DNA from: Nonomuraea solani
Lineage (GTDB): Bacteria > Actinomycetota > Actinomycetes > Streptosporangiales > Streptosporangiaceae
NCBI RefSeq assembly: GCF_900108335.1
Contig: NZ_FNVT01000022.1
Span: 1 to 64,000 of the forward strand
Reading direction: 5' to 3'
DNA: 64,000 nt
How positions within the stretch are numbered: the stretch's first letter is position 1; the number at the start of each line of letters is the position of its first letter. Of the stretch, positions 50,675-60,357 are shown one piece after another. A model generated the notes under the pieces. It worked only from the letters and a program-made list of their open reading frames with translations. It searched no databases and had not been told where the DNA came from. Position numbers and translations under genes: made by a program.

Positions 50675-51502
50675 TCAGCGGATGGCGCTCCGCATCCGCC
50701 ACAGCGAGGCGCGCAGGTGCCCGCCCAGCTCCGTGGGCGCACCGGCCTCCCCCGAGGCGGCCAGGATGTTCTCCAGGCCGGTCGCCTGCATCGCGGGGTT
50801 GAACTCGTCCGGTACGGCTTCGTGCACGCCGACGTCGGGGACCATGAACGGCAACATCTGCTCCATCCACGGCTGGAGCACCTCGCGCTTGAACGCCTCC
50901 ACGTCACCGCCTTCCGCCTGGACCAGGGTCAAGGCGTGGTCGGCCCCGGCGCTCATGCCGTACATACCGCTCAGGGCGGCCATGTCGTACAGCGCCGCGA
51001 ACCCCGGATCCTCCCCCACCCAATGAGGACGGCCAAGGGGAGCGAGCACGGGGGCGGCCCGGTCGAACAGGTCACGCGCGCCGCTGTACAGGATGAAGGC
51101 CCCCTCGGTCCCGATGGTCGGCGGCACGGCCATGATCCCGCCGGCCAGGAGGCGCGCCCCGTGCTCGTCCAGCCAGGTGGTGAGCTCGCGCGCCTGCCGT
51201 ACGGAACCGCTGGTCAGGTTGACGAGCGTGGCGCCGGCCAGCTTCGGCGCGGCCGGCGCGAGCGTCTCGCGGACGCTCGCGTCATCCAGCAGGCACACGA
51301 CCGTGAGGCCGCCCGCCCCGATCGCCTCCGCCACGCTCGACGCCTCCCGCGCACCGCGCGCGACGAGGTCGCCCGCCTTCCCGGGCGTGCGGTTCCAGAC
51401 CATCACCTCGCGACCGGCTTCGAGGAGCGCGCTCGCGAGCGCGCGTCCCATGGCTCCCAGACCGAGGACGCTGATTCGTTCATGTCGGATGTTCATGCGC
51501 AT
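50675..51502 (-). CDS. NAD(P)-dependent beta-hydroxyacid dehydrogenase/imine reductase-like protein
   Basis: 275 residues from ATG 51502. Rossmann motif ISVLGLGAMGRALASALLEA with MVWNRTPGKAGDL (NADPH-type Arg), and the central helix LVNLTSGSVRQARELTTWLD. The C-terminal helical domain (FAALYDMAALSGMYGMSAGA) lacks the invariant catalytic Lys of hydroxyisobutyrate dehydrogenases, as in imine reductases. Cytosolic. Upstream stands an inverted repeat that may bind the HxlR regulator. Confidence 0.8.
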   Translation of the reverse strand: MRMNIRHERISVLGLGAMGRALASALLEAGREVMVWNRTPGKAGDLVARGAREASSVAEAIGAGGLTVVCLLDDASVRETLAPAAPKLAGATLVNLTSGSVRQARELTTWLDEHGARLLAGGIMAVPPTIGTEGAFILYSGARDLFDRAAPVLAPLGRPHWVGEDPGFAALYDMAALSGMYGMSAGADHALTLVQAEGGDVEAFKREVLQPWMEQMLPFMVPDVGVHEAVPDEFNPAMQATGLENILAASGEAGAPTELGGHLRASLWRMRSAIR

Positions 51503-51536
51503 CACTGTCCACTCGGGCCGGTACGCGTCACAAGAA

Positions 51537-51552
51537 CGCACTTTGAAGTGCG
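51537..51552. promoter_or_regulatory. Candidate HxlR operator
   Basis: CGCACTT-TG-AAGTGCG, seven-base arms with a two-base spacer, 35 bp upstream of the oxidoreductase start. HxlR proteins bind short dyads of this kind in the promoters of adjacent reductase genes. Confidence 0.5.
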
Positions 51553-51658
51553 TGATTACCTCCCGGTTAGTGACAGGCTGGAGACGGTATCGAACGACTG
51601 GCCGATCCGCGGACGGGCGGCAGCCCCTCCGCCGGTGATACGGAGGCGATGCGCACCC

Positions 51659-54505
51659 ATGAAGGATGGCCGGGATCTGCGCTTCAGTGTCCTGGGACCG
51701 CTGCGAGCGACCCACGCCGACGAGCCCATCGCGATCTCCGCTGGCAAACAGCGGGTGGTGCTGGCCACTCTTCTCCTCAACGCGGGACAGGAGATCTCCT
51801 ACGACGAGCTGTCGCATCGCGTCTGGTACGCCGACGCCCCCGTCAACGCGCGGAGCGCGCTGTACACGTACGTGACGCGGCTGCGCCGGGTCCTGGGCGA
51901 CTCCGACGAGCCCACGCTGATCCGCACGCACGCGCAGGGCTACGTCATCGACGTCGAGCAAGACCGGCTGGACCTGGCACGGTTCCGCCGGCTCGTGCGG
52001 CACGCCGGGCAGGCCGCCGGGGAAGGCGACCTCGCCGGTGAGGCGGAGCTGCTCGGCCAGGCGCTGGAGCTGTGGCGGGAGCCCGTGCTGGCCAACGTGC
52101 CCTCCGAGGTCGTGCACCGGGACGACGTGCCGCGGCTGGCCGAGGAGCGGGTGCGTACGCTGGAGCGCTGGTTCGAGGTCAGCCTGCGGCTCGGCCGCCA
52201 CGATCACGTCGTCGGGGACCTGCTGGTCGCGGCGGGCGCGTACCCGCTGCGCGAAGGGTTACAGGCCCAGCTGATGCTGGCCCTGTACCGGTCCGGCCGC
52301 CAGGCGGAGGCGCTCAAGGCGTACCACGGCACCGCGATGCTGCTGCGCCGGGAGCTGGGCGTGGACCCCGGCAAGGAGCTACGGACGCTCCAGCACGCGA
52401 TCCTGCACGACGACCCCGAGCTCGCCGCCTCCCCACCGGCCGAGACTCGCCTCACCACAGGCCCGCAGCCACCTCCCGTCCCCGGCGAGCTGCCCGCCGA
52501 CGTGGCCGGTTTCGTCGGGCGGGCCACGGAGGTCGAGCGGCTCACCGAGCTCACGACGCGCGGAAAGCGGCGGATGGCGGCCATCACGGGAGCCGGCGGC
52601 ATCGGGAAGTCGGCGCTGGCCCTGCACGTCGCCCACCGCGTCGCGGCCGACTTCCCCGACGGGCAGCTCTACGTGGACCTGCTCGGGTCCACCCTCGGCG
52701 TCGAGCCGCTGCCGCCCCGCGAGGTGCTGGCCAGGTTCCTGCGCTCTCTCGGCGTCACCGACTCGGCCATCCCGTCCAGCGTGGAGGAGGCCGCCGGGCG
52801 GTTCCGTTCCCTGTGCGGCGGCAAGCGGGTGCTCATCGTGCTGGACAACGCGCACAGCGCGGCGCAGGTACGGCCGCTGCTGCCGGGCAGCGCCACCTGC
52901 GCGGTCCTGCTGACGTCGCGCCGGACGCTCGGCTCGCTCACGGAGTTCGGCCATCACGAGCTGGGCGCGCTCCCGGAGGAGGAGGCGACCGCGCTGCTGA
53001 CCGGCCTGGTCGGCGCGGACCGGGTGGGCGCGGAACGGGCCGCGTGCGCGGAGATCGTCCGTGTGTGCGCCGGTATGCCGCTGGCGCTGCAGATCGTCGC
53101 GGCCCGGCTGCACACGCGCGCCTCCTGGCCGATCCAGGTGATCGCCGACCGGCTCGGCGGCGAACAGCGCCGCCTGACCGAGCTGCGGGCCGACGACCGG
53201 GCGGTCCGCACCAGCCTGCAGGTCAGCTACGAGGACCTGCGGGCCGGCGCGAGCGCCCGGATGTTCCGGCTGCTCGGGCTGCTGGAGAGCCCCGACACCA
53301 GCGTGCCGGTGGCGGCGGCGCTGGCCGGCCTGCCCGAGCCGGAGGCCGAGCGGATCCTGGATCGGCTGGCGGACGAGCGCCTGCTCCAGACGGCCACGCC
53401 GGGACGCTACCGGCTGCACGACCTGGTACGCCTGTTCGCCCGCGAACGGGTCACGGACGAGGAGCCGGAGGACGCCAGGACGCGGGCCGTCCAGCGTGCG
53501 CTGCACTGCCAGCTGGCCACCGCGCGCACCGCGCTGCGGCTGATCCATCCGCATCTCCAATGGCCGGCCGCCCTCTCACCGCGGGAGCTCGTGCACCCGG
53601 GAATCGCGCTGAACGACCGGCGGGACGCGCGCGAATGGATCAGGGCGGAGAACGGGAACTTCGTCGCGACCGTCCGCCAGGCCATGGACGCCCCCGGCGA
53701 CGGCCCGTCCCTCGCGGTCGCGCTCGGCACCGCCATGGCGACGTTCATGGACTACCTCGGCCTGTGGCAGGCACAGCGGGAGCTGGCGGGCCTGGCGGTG
53801 ACCGCCGCCGACCGTACCGGCGACCTGCTGAACCGTGCCACCGCCCACAGCAAGCTCGGCTGGTCCATGATCCAGCTCGGCGAGTCGCTGGACTCGATTC
53901 CGCACCTCCAGACCGCGCTGGCCGCGCTCAGGGAGCTGGGCAACGACCGGGGTGAGGCGGCTCAGCTCACCAACCTGGCCACCGCGTTCCGCCATCTGCG
54001 GCGCATGGAGGAGGCCATCGACCATTACCGGCAGGCCCTGGCCATCTATGACCGGCTCGGCATCGGCCTGGCCCAGGGGGTCTGCCTGACCAACCTCGGC
54101 CTGGTCTACCAGCGGATCGACCGGCCTCGGGACGCCATCGAGACCCACGAGCGGGCGGTCGCCATCCTGGAGAGCCTGGAGGAGGACGAGACGCTGGTCT
54201 CGGCGATGGGCAACCTGGCGGAGGCGTACCGGCTGGGGGGCGACACGCGGCAGGCCATCGCGTGTTTCCGGCGGGTCCTGGCCATCGACCATCAGGTCGG
54301 CAGCGGGAGCTATCCGGAAGCGGAGCACCTGTGGGGGCTCGGGCGCGCCCTCTACGACGCCGGGGAGCACGAGGCCGCCCGGGAGCACTGGCGCAGGTCG
54401 GCCGCCGTCCTGTACGACCTCGGCCACCTCACCGCGCAGGAAAGGCTGGCCATCGAGTCGAGCGCGAACCCGCCGACGCCGGCGGTGATCGACGAGCAGT
54501 TGTAG
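51659..54505 (+). CDS. AfsR/SARP-type regulator: BTAD, STAND NTPase and TPR domains
   Basis: 948 residues from ATG 51659. Order: OmpR-type winged helix (RFSVLGPLRATHADEPIAIS), BTAD (REPVLANVPSEVVHRDDVPR; LRRELGVDPGKELRTLQHAI), an NB-ARC/STAND NTPase with GAGGIGKSALAL at about residue 310 and VLIVLDNAHSAAQVRPLLPG as Walker B, and TPR repeats from about 715 (RRMEEAIDHYRQALAIYDRL). AfsR-like proteins activate promoters of specialised metabolism or morphogenesis in an ATP-dependent way. It is followed by a strong hairpin terminator. Target genes unknown. Confidence 0.88.
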   Translation: MKDGRDLRFSVLGPLRATHADEPIAISAGKQRVVLATLLLNAGQEISYDELSHRVWYADAPVNARSALYTYVTRLRRVLGDSDEPTLIRTHAQGYVIDVEQDRLDLARFRRLVRHAGQAAGEGDLAGEAELLGQALELWREPVLANVPSEVVHRDDVPRLAEERVRTLERWFEVSLRLGRHDHVVGDLLVAAGAYPLREGLQAQLMLALYRSGRQAEALKAYHGTAMLLRRELGVDPGKELRTLQHAILHDDPELAASPPAETRLTTGPQPPPVPGELPADVAGFVGRATEVERLTELTTRGKRRMAAITGAGGIGKSALALHVAHRVAADFPDGQLYVDLLGSTLGVEPLPPREVLARFLRSLGVTDSAIPSSVEEAAGRFRSLCGGKRVLIVLDNAHSAAQVRPLLPGSATCAVLLTSRRTLGSLTEFGHHELGALPEEEATALLTGLVGADRVGAERAACAEIVRVCAGMPLALQIVAARLHTRASWPIQVIADRLGGEQRRLTELRADDRAVRTSLQVSYEDLRAGASARMFRLLGLLESPDTSVPVAAALAGLPEPEAERILDRLADERLLQTATPGRYRLHDLVRLFARERVTDEEPEDARTRAVQRALHCQLATARTALRLIHPHLQWPAALSPRELVHPGIALNDRRDAREWIRAENGNFVATVRQAMDAPGDGPSLAVALGTAMATFMDYLGLWQAQRELAGLAVTAADRTGDLLNRATAHSKLGWSMIQLGESLDSIPHLQTALAALRELGNDRGEAAQLTNLATAFRHLRRMEEAIDHYRQALAIYDRLGIGLAQGVCLTNLGLVYQRIDRPRDAIETHERAVAILESLEEDETLVSAMGNLAEAYRLGGDTRQAIACFRRVLAIDHQVGSGSYPEAEHLWGLGRALYDAGEHEAAREHWRRSAAVLYDLGHLTAQERLAIESSANPPTPAVIDEQL

Positions 54506-54512
54506 CAGGGGC

Positions 54513-54539
54513 GCGGCCGGGTGAGGGAGACCCGGCCGC
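54513..54539. terminator. Bidirectional hairpin terminator between convergent genes
   Basis: GCGGCCGGGT (54513-54522), loop GAGGGAG, ACCCGGCCGC (54530-54539): a perfect 10-bp stem. It lies between the convergent AfsR-type gene and the I36 gene and has no T-run, as is common in high-GC actinomycetes. Confidence 0.75.
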
Positions 54540-54547
54540 CAGGGGGA

Positions 54548-54910
54548 TCAGCAGTAGCGGGCGGGCGCGATGCGGTCCATCACGCCGCCGAACCTGCCGT
54601 GGTAGTTGGGGCTGTAGTCGCCCCCGGACGCCAGGCGCTTGGCGTGCCAGTTCCACTCACTGTCGGCGGTGTCGACGAAGCAGGCTCCGCTCGTGGCCAC
54701 GAACGAGCCGACGTTGTCGGCGTGCGTACCGCCGATGAACCTGTTGCCGTCGGCCTCCCACCAGGTGTGGACGGCCCCGGTGTAGTTGGGTCCTGTCCAC
54801 AGGCACACATGGGCGTGGCACGCCGGGACGGCCGCCTGGGCGGGCGCGGCCGGCAGCGCCAGAGCGCCGGCCGCGAGGAGCGGCGCGACCAGCGCACTGA
54901 GGGTTTTCAT
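54548..54910 (-). CDS. Secreted peptidase inhibitor family I36-like protein
   Basis: 120 residues from ATG 54910 with AAAGGAG upstream. Signal peptide MKTLSALVAPLLAAGALALP with an AQA-A site. The mature part has the I36/beta-gamma-crystallin-like pattern CHAHVCLWTGPNYTGAVHTW, then GSFVATSGACFVDTADSEW and a final Cys, so four or five cysteines in a compact extracellular fold. Relatives include the metalloprotease inhibitor SMPI. Actual inhibition is not shown. Confidence 0.72.
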   Translation of the reverse strand: MKTLSALVAPLLAAGALALPAAPAQAAVPACHAHVCLWTGPNYTGAVHTWWEADGNRFIGGTHADNVGSFVATSGACFVDTADSEWNWHAKRLASGGDYSPNYHGRFGGVMDRIAPARYC

Positions 54911-55059
54911 GGGGGGACTCCTTTCGCTGACTGCTTGGGACTCCCGCACGTTATACGCATGGTCAACGATCAGACACGGAAAGTTATGGAGATCTCACTT
55001 CGCGGTGGGGCCCGTTTGCCGCCTCGCGCGGCGCGATCAGGCGGCAGACTGGGGTCGTG

Positions 55060-55260
55060 ATGGGATGGCTGTCTTTGGTCGGCGGGGTGCTGCTCGTCGC
55101 CGTGGGTGCGCTGTGGACCCTGCAGGGGATCGGTGTCGTCGGTGGAAGCGTGATGAGCGGCGTGACGCTGTGGGCGGTGATCGGGCCGATCGTCGCGCTG
55201 GCCGGGCTCTGGCTGCTGTTCGTCGGGGTACGCCGGGTGCGCGGGCGGCCGCGCGGATGA
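55060..55260 (+). CDS. Small two-helix membrane protein
   Basis: 66 residues (GTG 55057 is an alternative start; no Shine-Dalgarno, possibly a leaderless transcript). Two hydrophobic helices: LSLVGGVLLVAVGALWTLQG and VTLWAVIGPIVALAGLWLLF, ending in a basic tail RRVRGRPRG. Such short proteins are common and unstudied in actinomycetes. It stands alone, 29 bp before the next regulator gene. Confidence 0.6.
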   Translation: MGWLSLVGGVLLVAVGALWTLQGIGVVGGSVMSGVTLWAVIGPIVALAGLWLLFVGVRRVRGRPRG

Positions 55261-55289
55261 GATAGCCGGAGATCTGGAAAGCTACTCCC

Positions 55290-58200
55290 GTGCGGATTGT
55301 CATGCTGGGCCCGGTTCAGTGCCTCTCCGATGACGGGACCCCGATCGACCTCCCGGGCGCCCGGCTGCGCATGCTGCTGGCGCGGCTCGCGCTGGAGGTG
55401 GGCCGTCCCGTGTCGCCCGAGTCGCTGATCGACGACCTGTGGGGCGAGGAGGCGCCGGCCGGGGCCACGGCCGCGCTGCAGGGCCTGGTCTCCCGGCTGC
55501 GCAAGGCGCTGCTCGGAACGGCGACGCTGGAGTTCGGCGCGGGCGGCTACCGGCTGCCCCTGGCCGCCGATGACCTCGACGCGCACCGGTTCGAGGAGCT
55601 GGCCGCGCGCGGCGGGCGCGAGCTGGCGGCCGGCCGGCTGGAGGACGCCGCGTCCCTGGCGGGCGCGGCGCTGGAGTTGTGGCGCGGCCCGGCGCTGGCC
55701 GACGTGCTGGAGGCGCCGTTCGCCCGCAACCTCGCCACCCGGCTGGACGACCTGCGGGTGGCCGCCGCCGAAGACCGCTTCGAGGCGAAGGTACGCCTGG
55801 GGCTACAGGCCGAGGTGCTGGCCGACCTCCGGACCGCCGCCACCGCGCACCCGCTGCGCGAACGGATGGCCGAGCTGCTGATCCGCGCGCTGGCGGCGGC
55901 GGGACGCCAGTCGGACGCCCTGGCCGTCTACGAGGAGATCCGCGGCAGGCTGAGCGAAGAGCTGGGCGTCGACCCCTCCGCGGAACTGCGCGAGGCCCAT
56001 CTCGCCCTGCTCCGTGGCGAGCTGGACCGCCCCGTGCCGCCGCGGCAGGCGGCGTCGAGCCGGCTTCCGGCGCAACTGACCAGCTTCGTCGGCAGGGAGG
56101 GCGAGCTGGCGCAGCTCGCGGCACTGATGACCGGCTCGCGGCTGGTCACCGTCGTCGGCCCTGGCGGCGCCGGGAAGACCAGGCTGTCGCTGGAGGCGGC
56201 GGCCAGAGACCGGGCCTGCGAGCGCGGCCGGGTGTGGTTCGCGCCGCTGGCCGGTGTGCGCGAGCCCGATCAGTTGCTCGACGCGGTGCTGGGCGCTGTC
56301 GGCGGCCTGTCCGGCAGCGGGCAGCCGCAGCCGGCCGACCCGGTCGACCGGCTGGCCGAACGGCTCGACGGCGGCGACGCCGTCCTGGTGCTCGACAACT
56401 GCGAGCACCTGGTCGAAGCGGTCGCCGAGCTGGCCCACCAGGCGCTCACCCGGCTGCCGCAGTTGCGGATCCTGGCCACCAGCAGGGAGCCGCTGGCGAT
56501 CACCGGGGAGGCGCTGTGCCATCTCGGCCCGCTCGACCTGCCCGCCGAAGACCCGGACCCGTCGGAGGCGGCCGGGGCGGCCGCGGTCCGGCTGTTCGCC
56601 GACCGGGCGGCCGGGGTCAAACCGGGCTTCGCGGTGGACGAGTCCACGGTCGAGGCCGTGGTGGAGATCTGCCGGCGGCTGGACGGGATGCCGCTGGCGC
56701 TGGAGCTGGCCGCGGCGAAGCTGCGCTCGATGAGCGTGGAGCAGATCGCGCGCCGGCTCGACGACCGGTTCCGGCTGCTCACCTCGGGCAGCAGGACCGC
56801 GCTGCCGCGCCAGCGCACGCTGCTGGCTCTGGTCGAATGGAGCTGGGACCTGCTGGACGAGGCCGAACGGGTCCTGGCCCGCAGGGTGTCGGCCTTCCCC
56901 GGCGGGGCGAGCCTGGCCGCGCTGGAGGCGGTCTGCTCGGACGAGTCGCTGCCGGCCCACGACGTCCTCGACGTGATCGGCTCGCTGGTCGAGAAGTCCA
57001 TCGTCCAGCGGGCGGGCGACCGGTATCGGATGCTGGAGACGATCCGCGCGTACGCGGCCGGGCGGCTCGACGCCTCGGGCGACGACGTCTTCCCGCGGCT
57101 CGCGGACTATTTCCTGACGCTGGCCGAGGAGCACGAGCCGCTGCTGCGTACCAGAGAGCAGTTGCGGGCGATCGCGGTGTTCGACGCCGAGCACGACAAC
57201 CTGGTCTTCGGGCTACGGACCGCGCTGAACGCCGGCGACGCGCCGACGGCGACCAGGTTCGTCAGGGCGCTGTTCTGGTATTGGGGGCTCAAGGGGATGA
57301 CCTCCCAGTACGCGACGTCGGTGACCGAGGTGCTCAAGTTCGGCGACGCGCTGCCCGGCCAGGTACGCGCCGCGTTCAGCCTGGTGCAGTCCGCGGCCGG
57401 CCCCCTGCAGTCCCATGGGCCGCTCAAGGACGCGGACTCGGCGGAGACCATGGGGTTCCATCCCGCGCTGCCGATGTTGCGGATGGCGCAACTGACGTCC
57501 GCCGCCGACCTCATGGAGGGGCAACTGCAGCAGGCCCTGACCTCGCCCGACCCCTGGGTACGCGCCAGCGCGATCTGGACCCAGGACCACGTCCGCGTCG
57601 AGAGTGGCGACCTGCTGACGGGCGTCCAGGCGCGGCAGGAGGCGCTGCGCGGCTTCGAGGAGGTCGGCGACCGCTGGGGGCTGCTGATGAGCCTGCTGCG
57701 GATCAGCCGCGACCATTCCCTGCGGGCCGAGCACGGGCCGTCCATCGCCACCGCCGAGCGGGCGGTCGCGATCGGCTTCGAGCTCGGCACCGAGATGCAC
57801 CTCTACTGGGCCAGGTCCCGGCTGGCGCGGGAGCGGGTCAACGCCGGTGACCTGGAGGGCGCCCTGCGCGACGTCCACGCCGCCGTGCGGCAGGCCAAGG
57901 AGCTGGGCCATCGGCGTACCGAGGCCAACATGTACTCCTCGCTGTCGGTCGCGCACCGCGTCGCCGGGGAGCTGGAGCGGGCCGAGGAGGCGCTGGACCG
58001 GATGGAGGTCCTCGCGCGGCGGCTGCCGTCCACCGAGGGGCTGCCCAGCCACGCGGCGGCGGGCTTCCGGATGGCGATCCGGCTCGCCGAGGGGGCGGCC
58101 GGTCCGGCGCGGGCGCTGCTGCCCGCCGTCGTCCCTCCCCTGTTCGCCCAGGGCCACGCGAACGGGCTGGCGTGGGGAGCCGAGCTGCTGGCCGGGCTGT

Positions 58201-58424
58201 ACGCGCTGGAGGACGACCCGGCCGGTGCCGCGTTCGCGCTGGGCAGGAGCGAGGTGCTGCGGGGCGCGTTCGACGAGGGTGACCCGGACCTGCGCGTGCT
58301 GGTGGCCGCCCTCACCGAGCGGCTCGGCGCGGACGGCTACCGGGAGTCCTACCGCCGTGGACTGGAGTCGCCACGGCAGGAGGCACTCGACTGGCTGGCC
58401 GATCAGGCGGCGTTCCCACGGTAG
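55290..58424 (+). CDS. AfsR-like BTAD regulator with NB-ARC NTPase and TPR-like C-terminus
   Basis: 1044 residues from GTG 55290. Winged helix MRIVMLGPVQCLSDDGTPID; BTAD with RGPALADVLEAPFARNLATR and RLSEELGVDPSAELREAHLA; then the block SRLPAQLTSFVGREGELAQL and the P-loop GPGGAGKTRLSL near residue 290, Walker B VLVLDNCEHLVEAVAEL, the MPLALELAAAKLRSMSVEQI box of LuxR/AfsR-type NTPases, and helical repeats to the end. The layout is that of a transcriptional regulator using ATP-driven oligomerisation. Convergent with the ABC permease gene. Confidence 0.87.
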   Translation: MRIVMLGPVQCLSDDGTPIDLPGARLRMLLARLALEVGRPVSPESLIDDLWGEEAPAGATAALQGLVSRLRKALLGTATLEFGAGGYRLPLAADDLDAHRFEELAARGGRELAAGRLEDAASLAGAALELWRGPALADVLEAPFARNLATRLDDLRVAAAEDRFEAKVRLGLQAEVLADLRTAATAHPLRERMAELLIRALAAAGRQSDALAVYEEIRGRLSEELGVDPSAELREAHLALLRGELDRPVPPRQAASSRLPAQLTSFVGREGELAQLAALMTGSRLVTVVGPGGAGKTRLSLEAAARDRACERGRVWFAPLAGVREPDQLLDAVLGAVGGLSGSGQPQPADPVDRLAERLDGGDAVLVLDNCEHLVEAVAELAHQALTRLPQLRILATSREPLAITGEALCHLGPLDLPAEDPDPSEAAGAAAVRLFADRAAGVKPGFAVDESTVEAVVEICRRLDGMPLALELAAAKLRSMSVEQIARRLDDRFRLLTSGSRTALPRQRTLLALVEWSWDLLDEAERVLARRVSAFPGGASLAALEAVCSDESLPAHDVLDVIGSLVEKSIVQRAGDRYRMLETIRAYAAGRLDASGDDVFPRLADYFLTLAEEHEPLLRTREQLRAIAVFDAEHDNLVFGLRTALNAGDAPTATRFVRALFWYWGLKGMTSQYATSVTEVLKFGDALPGQVRAAFSLVQSAAGPLQSHGPLKDADSAETMGFHPALPMLRMAQLTSAADLMEGQLQQALTSPDPWVRASAIWTQDHVRVESGDLLTGVQARQEALRGFEEVGDRWGLLMSLLRISRDHSLRAEHGPSIATAERAVAIGFELGTEMHLYWARSRLARERVNAGDLEGALRDVHAAVRQAKELGHRRTEANMYSSLSVAHRVAGELERAEEALDRMEVLARRLPSTEGLPSHAAAGFRMAIRLAEGAAGPARALLPAVVPPLFAQGHANGLAWGAELLAGLYALEDDPAGAAFALGRSEVLRGAFDEGDPDLRVLVAALTERLGADGYRESYRRGLESPRQEALDWLADQAAFPR

Positions 58425-58434
58425 GCGCGCGGGG

Positions 58435-59241
58435 TCAAGCCGCGTTCTTGCGGTAGGCGCGCATGGCCAGGGGAAAGAAGATCGCGACGACGGCCGCCAT
58501 CCAGACCAGGGCGCCGGTCAGCGGGCCGGCGACCTCGCCGCCGTTCAGCAGGCCGCGTACGGTGTCGGCCATCAGGCTGACCGGGTTGACCTCCGACCAG
58601 ACCCGCAGCCAGCCGGGCATGGTCTGGGCCGGGACGAACACGTTGCTGGCGAACGTGAGCGGCAGCACGAGGATGGTCATCAGCCCCTGGACCGACCCCG
58701 GAGTCCTGACCAGCATGCCGACGTAGACCGACAGCCACGAGAAGCTGAGGGCGAAGCCCAGCAGCAGCGCGACCGCCGCCAGCGTGGCCACCGGGCCGGT
58801 CTGGATCCGGTAGCCCATGATCAGCGCGAGCGTCAGCAGCACGGCCAGGGAGACCACATAGCGCACGATGTCGGCGAGCACCGCGCCCACCAGCGGCGCC
58901 GACCGGGCGATCGGCATGCTGCGGAACCGGTCGAACACGCCGGTGCCGGCGTCGGCGTTCAGTGAGACGCCGATGCCGATGCTGGCCTGGAAGACGGTCA
59001 TGACCATGATCCCGGGCACGATCGTCCGCAGGTAACCGTCGATGTCGCCGCCGCCGATCGCGCCGCCGAAGAGGTAGACGAACATCAGCAGGAAGACGAT
59101 CGGCGTCAGGATGACGTCGACGAGCTGGATCGGCGTCTTCAGCAGTTTGGTGACGCCCCGCCCGGCCAGGGCCAGGCCGTGCCGGGCGGCCTGGAGGGGG
59201 CTGACGCGCAGGGGGGTCGGCTCGGCGTACAGGGTGCTCAT
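58435..59241 (-). CDS. ABC-2 type transporter permease (DrrB-like)
   Basis: 268 residues from ATG 59241, overlapping the ATPase stop as ATGA. Six hydrophobic helices, for example LVDVILTPIVFLLMFVYLFG, IVPGIMVMTVFQASIGIGVS and VATLAAVALLLGFALSFSWL, with the ABC-2 signature region FRSMPIARSAPLVGAVLAD. Works with the ATPase below to export a compound, as in daunorubicin-type efflux pumps. Confidence 0.87.
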   Translation of the reverse strand: MSTLYAEPTPLRVSPLQAARHGLALAGRGVTKLLKTPIQLVDVILTPIVFLLMFVYLFGGAIGGGDIDGYLRTIVPGIMVMTVFQASIGIGVSLNADAGTGVFDRFRSMPIARSAPLVGAVLADIVRYVVSLAVLLTLALIMGYRIQTGPVATLAAVALLLGFALSFSWLSVYVGMLVRTPGSVQGLMTILVLPLTFASNVFVPAQTMPGWLRVWSEVNPVSLMADTVRGLLNGGEVAGPLTGALVWMAAVVAIFFPLAMRAYRKNAA

Positions 59242-60197
59242 GCCGCGGTCCTTTCGGTGATGTCGTTCTTCTGTCCGGTGAGCGCCAGGAAGACCTCGTC
59301 GAGGCTGGGCAGGCGCAGGCCCAGCTCGTCGGCGGTGATGCCGGCCAGGTCCAGCCTTCTGACCAGCGCGGAGATCAGCATCGGGTCGGCGGCGGGGACG
59401 GTGAGCAGGCCGGTGTTCGGGTCGGCGGCGGGGCGCGCGCCGGTCAGGTCGCCGAGCATCCGGGCCACGGCGTCCGCGTCGGCGGTGACCGTGGGCCGCA
59501 CGTGCAGGATCTGGCCGCCGATGCGCCGCTTCAGCTCGCCCGGGGTGCCCTCGGCGACCACCCGGCCGTGGTCGATCACGGTGATGCGGTCGGCCAGCTG
59601 GTCGGCCTCCTCCAGGTACTGGGTGGTGAGCAGCACAGTGGAGCCATCGGCGACCAGGCCGCGCACGATCTCCCACAGCTCGTTGCGGGTGTGCGGGTCG
59701 AGCCCGGTGGTCGGCTCGTCCAGGAACAGCACCTGCGGCCTGCCGACGAGGCTCGCCGCCAGGTCCAGCCGGCGGCGCATGCCTCCCGAGAACGTGCTGA
59801 TCGGGCGGGTGGCGGCGTCGGTGAGCTCGAAGCGCTCCAGCAGCTCGGCGGCTCGCGCCCTGGCCTGCCGCTTCGACAAATTGAGCAGGCGGCCCAGCAG
59901 GATCAGGTTCTCCACGCCCGACAGGCTCTCGTCCACCGAGGCGTACTGCCCGGTGAGGCCGATCAGGGTGCGGACCCGCACCGGGTCCTTCAGCACGTCG
60001 TGGCCGCCGACCGTGGCCCGGCCGCCGTCGGGGCGCAGCAGGGTCGCGAGGATCCGCACCGTGGTGGTCTTGCCGGCGCCGTTCGGCCCCAGAACCCCCA
60101 TGACCTTGCCGGCCGGCACCTCCAGGTCGACGCCGTCCAGCGCGGCCTTGTCCCCGTACCTCTTGATCAGGCCCTCGGCCTGGATCGCGTACGTCAT
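59238..60197 (-). CDS. ABC transporter ATPase (DrrA-like)
   Basis: 319 residues from ATG 60197 (AAGGAG upstream). Walker A GPNGAGKTTT, Q-loop in LIGLTGQYASVDESLSG, signature FSGGMRRRLDLA, Walker B LFLDEPTTGLDP, H-loop replaced by Gln (TTQYLEEADQLAD), which is usual in the DrrA group. The C-terminal extension ends SLDEVFLALTG as in DrrA. It energises the permease at 58435-59241. Likely self-resistance or export; transported substrate unknown. Confidence 0.9.
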   Translation of the reverse strand: MTYAIQAEGLIKRYGDKAALDGVDLEVPAGKVMGVLGPNGAGKTTTVRILATLLRPDGGRATVGGHDVLKDPVRVRTLIGLTGQYASVDESLSGVENLILLGRLLNLSKRQARARAAELLERFELTDAATRPISTFSGGMRRRLDLAASLVGRPQVLFLDEPTTGLDPHTRNELWEIVRGLVADGSTVLLTTQYLEEADQLADRITVIDHGRVVAEGTPGELKRRIGGQILHVRPTVTADADAVARMLGDLTGARPAADPNTGLLTVPAADPMLISALVRRLDLAGITADELGLRLPSLDEVFLALTGQKNDITERTAA

Positions 60198-60357
60198 CGT
60201 CACTCCTTCGCGGTTCTCGACGTCCCTGACAGTGCCGGGCCGCGCTGACAGGGCGCGGATTTCGCGCTGATGGCGCGTCTTTGTGCGCCGTCAGAGCGGT
60301 CTCAGCGGCGGCGGCCAGTGTTCGGGGTGCACACCAACGAGGCGAAAAGAGAAACCC